A DNA stretch of 11,683 bases. Source: an uncultured Woeseiaceae bacterium. Its GTDB lineage: Bacteria; Pseudomonadota; Gammaproteobacteria; Steroidobacterales; Woeseiaceae. The stretch spans positions 1-11,683 of the forward strand of contig CALZHX010000374.1 in the NCBI GenBank assembly GCA_945787435.1, read 5' to 3'. Each line of letters opens with the position of its first letter. Within the stretch, counting starts at the first letter, position 1. Below the pieces are notes generated by a model. That model was given only the letters and a program-made list of their open reading frames with translations, did not search any database and was not told where the DNA came from. Positions 8,483 through 11,683 of the stretch are shown here, piece after piece. The position numbers and the translations under genes were made by a program.

Positions 8483-9331
8483 ATGGGCAGTGAATTCCAG
8501 AAAGTTGCGGTACTCGGCCGCCGCGACGACTCTCGTGTTGCGGAGCCCATGTCCGTTCTGGTCGCGCATTTAACAGAAGCCGGCATTGAGGTGCTATCTG
8601 AAGACCAGGTTGCGCAAGCGGACCTGGTGACCGCGGTTGGCGGTGACGGCACAATGCTGTATGCCAGCAGCCTGACGAGAGAATATGACATTCCGTTGCT
8701 TGGCATTAATCGTGGCCGCCTTGGCTTCCTGGCCGATGTCACGACCGATGACATGCTGTCCAGCGTTGACCATATCCTGGCGGGCGATTACACGATCGAG
8801 TCGCGACTGATGCTCAACGCAGAGATGCAGTTCGCCGAAGGCGAAGTTGTCACTGCTATTGCATTCAACGACGTCGTCCTGCAGCGCAGCGCGACCGGGC
8901 GCATGGTCGATTTCGAGACCAGCGTTGCGGGCCAGTTCGTTAACACGCACTCGGGCGACGGCTTAATCGTCGCAACACCAACGGGCTCAACGGCTTATGC
9001 GCTGAGCTGCGGCGGCCCGATCGTGGAACCGCACCTCGACGCTATGGTAGTGGTGCCCATTTGCCCACACACGTTGACGGATCGGCCGCTCGTCATTGCC
9101 GCGAGCCAGCCCATCATGATTCGCCTGCTGGCCCGGGAGCAAACAGCCGCGGCGGTCGCCATTGATGGTCACTCAATAGGACCGATCTCCCCTGACGACG
9201 TACTGACGATCTCGGCGGCCGAGAATCGCATCCGGCTGATCCATCCGCCCGGCTATGACTTCTATGGCATCCTGCGTTCGAAATTATTGTGGGGTCGCGA
9301 TAATCGTCGGCGCTCGACGGTCTCGGAGTAG
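8483..9331 (+). CDS. nadK: NAD kinase
   Basis: NadK phosphorylates NAD to NADP in the cytoplasm and sets the NADPH pool. The protein is 282 residues (E. coli 292). It has the diagnostic GGDGTML at 53-59 (catalytic Asp55), GINRGRLGFL at 74-83, the FND pair at 128-130, and the long NAD-binding segment GDGLIVATPTGSTAYALSCG at 158-177, followed by the conserved PICPHTLTDRPLV region at 192-204. The ATG at 8483 gives a normal N-terminus, but the preceding A-rich sequence contains only a weak Shine-Dalgarno sequence and forms one arm of an inverted repeat. The gene is divergent from hrcA and is followed by recN after 3 bp, a conserved pairing in gammaproteobacteria. NADPH supply next to a DNA-repair gene fits oxidative stress, though that link is inference. 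Confidence 0.97.
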   Translation: MGSEFQKVAVLGRRDDSRVAEPMSVLVAHLTEAGIEVLSEDQVAQADLVTAVGGDGTMLYASSLTREYDIPLLGINRGRLGFLADVTTDDMLSSVDHILAGDYTIESRLMLNAEMQFAEGEVVTAIAFNDVVLQRSATGRMVDFETSVAGQFVNTHSGDGLIVATPTGSTAYALSCGGPIVEPHLDAMVVVPICPHTLTDRPLVIAASQPIMIRLLAREQTAAAVAIDGHSIGPISPDDVLTISAAENRIRLIHPPGYDFYGILRSKLLWGRDNRRRSTVSE

Positions 9332-9334
9332 TTC

Positions 9335-11017
9335 ATGCTGATCAGCCTTGAAGTCAGGGATTTCGCGATCGTTGACCAGATTTCGGTCGAGTTCGAACCC
9401 GGCATGACCGTGCTGACAGGCGAAACCGGCGCCGGCAAATCCATCCTGGTGGACGCGGTCGGCCTGGTCCTTGGTGAGCGTGGCGGCAGCCAGCTGGTGC
9501 GTAGCGGTGCCAAGCGCGCCGAATTCAGTGCCGAATTCGATGTTTCCACACAAAGCGATGTTCACGACTGGCTCGAGAATCAGGCGCTGGACCAGGACGA
9601 ATCGTGTCTGTTGCGTCGCGTGATCTCGGCCGACGGCCGTTCGCGTGCCTTCATCAACGGGAATGCGGTGACGATGCAACAGCTCAAGTCGCTGGGTGAA
9701 CTGTTGCTCGACATCCATGGGCAGCATTTTCACCAGTCCCTCGGCCGCAAGCTCGTGCAACGAGATCTGCTCGATTATTTTGGCGAACTGCTCGATAAAC
9801 GCAAAGCCACCGAAGCCGCTTTCGAAAAATGGCAGTCACTGCAACATCAGCTCGACGAGATGCTCGCCGCGGATTCAGATCGCGCGTCGCGGCTCGACCT
9901 GCTGGAATTCCAGCTTCGTGAGCTCGATACGCTCGACACACAGGACGGTGAATTGCAGGACCTGCAGGCCGAACGACAAAAACTGAGGAACAGCAGCAGG
10001 CTCGCCGATGGCGTATCCGTGGCCATGAACAGTCTTGGTCAGGATGATTCGACGAATGCCAGCTCGCTGATAGTGGAAGCGACGCGTGCCGTGGAGGCAT
10101 TGCTTGAATATGACGAAGAGCTCGAGCCCGTGCGTGGTCTGCTTGACAGTGCCAGCATCCAGATAAGTGATGCGATCGACTCCTTACAGCGCTATGCCGA
10201 CGGCATCGACATGGACCCGGCACGGCGCGACTGGGTCGAGGAACGACTCGACGCGTTACAAGGTGTCGCTCGAAAACACCGCACGTCGGTAGAAGAACTT
10301 CCGTCCCTGTGCATCAGGTTGCGGCAGGAATTTGACGACCTCGGCCACGCTGAGGAACGGGGTAGAGAGCTCGAGGAACAGGTCACTTCGGCATACGACG
10401 CATTTCAGAAGTTCGCAGCAGTTTTGTCGAATGCGCGCAAAAAAGCCGCACGATCTTTTTCGTCGGCGGTGACGGAGGCAATGGGTGGTCTCGGCATGCC
10501 AGGCGGCGTGTTCGAAGTGTCCGTTTCCGCTCTACCCGATGGAGAGTCCCGCTCGTGGGGCATCGACGACATCGAGTTTCTGATCAGCGCCAATCCCGGC
10601 CAGCCTGCCATGCCCCTGTCTCGGGTTGCATCGGGCGGAGAACTATCGCGCATGAGCCTGGCCATCCAGGTCATTGCGAGTGACGGCAGCACGATCCCGA
10701 CAATGGTATTCGATGAGGTGGACAGCGGTGTCGGTGGTCGCGTGGCAGAAATGGTCGGGCGACGGTTACAGGAACTCGGTGCGAAACGGCAGGTTCTATG
10801 CGTGACCCATTTGCCGCAGGTCGCAAGTCTGGCGGCTCAGCATTTTCGAATCAGCAAAGTCACCGATGGCAAGGCCACGCGCACGGGTGTCGCGGTACTG
10901 GCAAAAGAAGAGCGCGTCGAGGAGTTGGCGCGCATGCTCGGTGGCGTAGACATTACGCAGAAGACCATCGATCATGCTGCCGAAATGCTTGCAGGTGCCA
11001 ACCGCAAACGCGCCTGA
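9335..11017 (+). CDS. recN: DNA repair protein RecN (SMC-like ATPase)
   Basis: RecN is an SMC-like ATPase that acts early in recombinational repair of double-strand breaks and helps hold DNA ends or sisters together. The protein is 560 residues (E. coli 553). The N-terminal ATPase half has Walker A GETGAGKS at 29-36 and RRVISADGRSRAFINGN at 94-110. The middle, about 150-375, is largely helical and coiled-coil. The C-terminal half has the ABC signature SGGELSR at 433-439, Walker B MVFDEVDSG at 457-465 and the switch CVTHLPQVAS at 489-498. The usual DVGISG reads DSGVGG here, a mild change. GGAG lies 6 bases before the ATG, inside the end of nadK, so the two genes are surely cotranscribed and probably translationally coupled. 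I found no LexA-type palindrome nearby. The stop is one base from the end of the convergent fur gene. Confidence 0.98.
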   Translation: MLISLEVRDFAIVDQISVEFEPGMTVLTGETGAGKSILVDAVGLVLGERGGSQLVRSGAKRAEFSAEFDVSTQSDVHDWLENQALDQDESCLLRRVISADGRSRAFINGNAVTMQQLKSLGELLLDIHGQHFHQSLGRKLVQRDLLDYFGELLDKRKATEAAFEKWQSLQHQLDEMLAADSDRASRLDLLEFQLRELDTLDTQDGELQDLQAERQKLRNSSRLADGVSVAMNSLGQDDSTNASSLIVEATRAVEALLEYDEELEPVRGLLDSASIQISDAIDSLQRYADGIDMDPARRDWVEERLDALQGVARKHRTSVEELPSLCIRLRQEFDDLGHAEERGRELEEQVTSAYDAFQKFAAVLSNARKKAARSFSSAVTEAMGGLGMPGGVFEVSVSALPDGESRSWGIDDIEFLISANPGQPAMPLSRVASGGELSRMSLAIQVIASDGSTIPTMVFDEVDSGVGGRVAEMVGRRLQELGAKRQVLCVTHLPQVASLAAQHFRISKVTDGKATRTGVAVLAKEERVEELARMLGGVDITQKTIDHAAEMLAGANRKRA

Positions 11018-11018
11018 A

Positions 11019-11441
11019 CTAGTTCTCTTCGTTCGAGCCTGACTTGGGCTTCACGTACAGAACAAGGTTGTGATCGATCAGATCGTAGCCGTGTGTCTCG
11101 GCTATTTCATGCTGCAAACGCTCGATTTCCGTATTCGAAAACTCGATAACGTCGCCCGTCTCCACGCAAACCATGTGGTCGTGATGCTCCCCGTCGTCAA
11201 GTTCGAAGACAGAATGTCCGCCTTCGAAATTGTGCCGCGTTACGAGGCCGGCCGCTTCGAACTGTGTGAGCACACGGTAGACCGTGGCCAGTCCAATATC
11301 CTCACCCGAGTCCAGCAATTCCTTGTACATGTCCTCCGCACTCAGGTGCCGCAACTTCGATTTCTCGAAAATTTCAAGGATCTTCAGGCGAGGCAGAGTC
11401 ACCTTGAGTCCGGCTTTTCGTAGTTCCTGGCGTTGCTCCAT
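11019..11441 (-). CDS. fur: Ferric uptake regulator Fur
   Basis: Fur is the iron-responsive repressor of iron-uptake genes. From ATG 11439-11441 the protein is 140 residues and begins MEQRQELRKAGLKVTLPRLK, the family start. The winged helix covers about 1-80, with the recognition segment EDIGLATVYRVLTQFEAAGL. Metal ligands of both classic sites are present: His32, Glu80, His87, His89, and His86, Asp88, Glu107, His124. The first structural-zinc CxxC of E. coli Fur is reduced to a single Cys92 (CVET), and the C-terminal cysteines are absent, as I recall for Pseudomonas Fur. A longer frame from TTG at 11492 adds 17 residues without family similarity, so I reject it. Fur is convergent with recN (1-bp gap) and divergent from bamE across 162 bp. 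Confidence 0.97.
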   Translation of the reverse strand: MEQRQELRKAGLKVTLPRLKILEIFEKSKLRHLSAEDMYKELLDSGEDIGLATVYRVLTQFEAAGLVTRHNFEGGHSVFELDDGEHHDHMVCVETGDVIEFSNTEIERLQHEIAETHGYDLIDHNLVLYVKPKSGSNEEN

Positions 11442-11510
11442 GAGCAGGGGCTCTCCGGGTGTGCTGAAAACGGGTGTCGTGCCGCAGGGCAAGAAGGTAT
11501 GATGCGCGCC

Positions 11511-11540
11511 TATTATGACGCAGATAGCGGCCTGGCTCTA
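11511..11540 (-). promoter_or_regulatory. Candidate fur promoter within the fur/bamE divergent region
   Basis: The minus strand has CATAAT (11512-11517), a 5 of 6 match to the -10 consensus, with a poor -35 (TAGAGC) 17 bases upstream. The same bases read TATTAT on the plus strand (11511-11516), a possible bamE -10, so the divergent promoters may overlap. I recall overlapping omlA and fur promoters in Xanthomonas. No convincing Fur box is visible. Evidence is motif-level only. Confidence 0.3.
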
Positions 11541-11544
11541 CCGC

Positions 11545-11561
11545 AGTACGACATCTGTACT
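11545..11561. repeat. Inverted repeat upstream of bamE
   Basis: AGTAC-GACATCT-GTACT is a perfect 5-bp inverted repeat with a 7-base centre. Two further outer pairs form after one mismatch, so the symmetric region is 11542 or 11543 to about 11564. It lies 42 bases before the bamE ATG in the fur/bamE intergenic region. It could be an operator half-site pair or a weak leader hairpin. I do not recognise the motif. Confidence 0.3.
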
Positions 11562-11603
11562 ACGAAACCTCTGACCGACCCAGGTGTCCAACGTCTTCAC
11601 GAT

Positions 11604-11683
11604 ATGCGCAGATTAATTCTACTCGCACTGGTCTTTTCCACACTGGCATTTGCCAGCGGCTGTGTTTATCGCGCGAATATTTC
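11604..11683 (+). CDS. bamE: Outer membrane assembly lipoprotein BamE (SmpA/OmlA), N-terminal fragment
   Basis: BamE is a lipoprotein of the BAM complex that inserts beta-barrel proteins in the outer membrane. Only 26 codons are visible. They encode a lipoprotein signal peptide: basic MRR, a hydrophobic stretch to about residue 16, and a lipobox ending ASGC with the lipidated Cys20. The mature start CVYRANI resembles the VYRPDINQGN region of E. coli BamE. The -3 residue of the lipobox is Ala rather than the commoner Leu. I see no clear Shine-Dalgarno sequence before the ATG. The divergent position next to fur matches the known omlA-fur pairing. The call rests on a short stretch plus context. 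Confidence 0.8.
   Translation, partial: MRRLILLALVFSTLAFASGCVYRANI

Noticed and set aside
11442..11492. Upstream TTG start that would lengthen Fur by 17 residues
   Set aside because: The extra residues have no family similarity, and the ATG at 11441 gives the standard Fur N-terminus.

Overview
The window is ordinary gammaproteobacterial chromosome of moderately high GC, packed with housekeeping genes. The gene order (hrcA-grpE-dnaK-dnaJ-dapB-carA-carB on the minus strand, nadK-recN divergent from it, then fur convergent and a divergent bamE/omlA lipoprotein gene) is the arrangement I recall from Xanthomonadales and related lineages. Three features fit that and argue against enterobacteria or pseudomonads: an hrcA gene, a short DapB, and the fur/bamE divergent pair. 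Fur itself is of the Pseudomonas type, lacking most structural-zinc cysteines. I would place the organism among the Xanthomonadales/Woeseiales/Chromatiales-like gammaproteobacteria, but nothing in the window fixes the genus.

Layout. 1-2724 (minus): carbamoyl-phosphate synthase, with carB cut by the left edge and carA complete. 2834-3514 (minus): dapB for lysine/diaminopimelate synthesis, directly abutting dnaJ. 3515-8398 (minus): the heat-shock cluster dnaJ, dnaK, grpE, hrcA. 8483-11017 (plus): nadK and recN, 3 bp apart. 11019-11441 (minus): fur, one base from the recN stop. 11604 to the right edge (plus): the first 26 codons of bamE. No stretch over 300 bases lacks a gene.

How it works together. 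HrcA would be the repressor and GrpE/DnaK/DnaJ the complete Hsp70 machine: J-protein, ATPase and nucleotide-exchange factor. A good RpoH (sigma-32) promoter lies between hrcA and grpE, and no CIRCE operator is visible, so the chaperone genes look RpoH-driven. A perfect 12-bp hairpin with a T6 tract lies between dnaK and dnaJ and should reduce dnaJ-dapB expression relative to dnaK. A second, weaker terminator precedes carA. carA is forced to use a TTG start with a good Shine-Dalgarno sequence.

Novelty. I see no undescribed system, mobile element with genes, CRISPR array or RNA gene. The points worth a second look are regulatory: the dnaK-dnaJ palindrome, which resembles dispersed REP-type repeats; a 9-bp inverted repeat whose 3' arm covers the nadK ribosome-binding region; the RpoH promoter without CIRCE; the missing LexA box before recN; the Fur zinc-site change; and the inverted repeats before carA and bamE.
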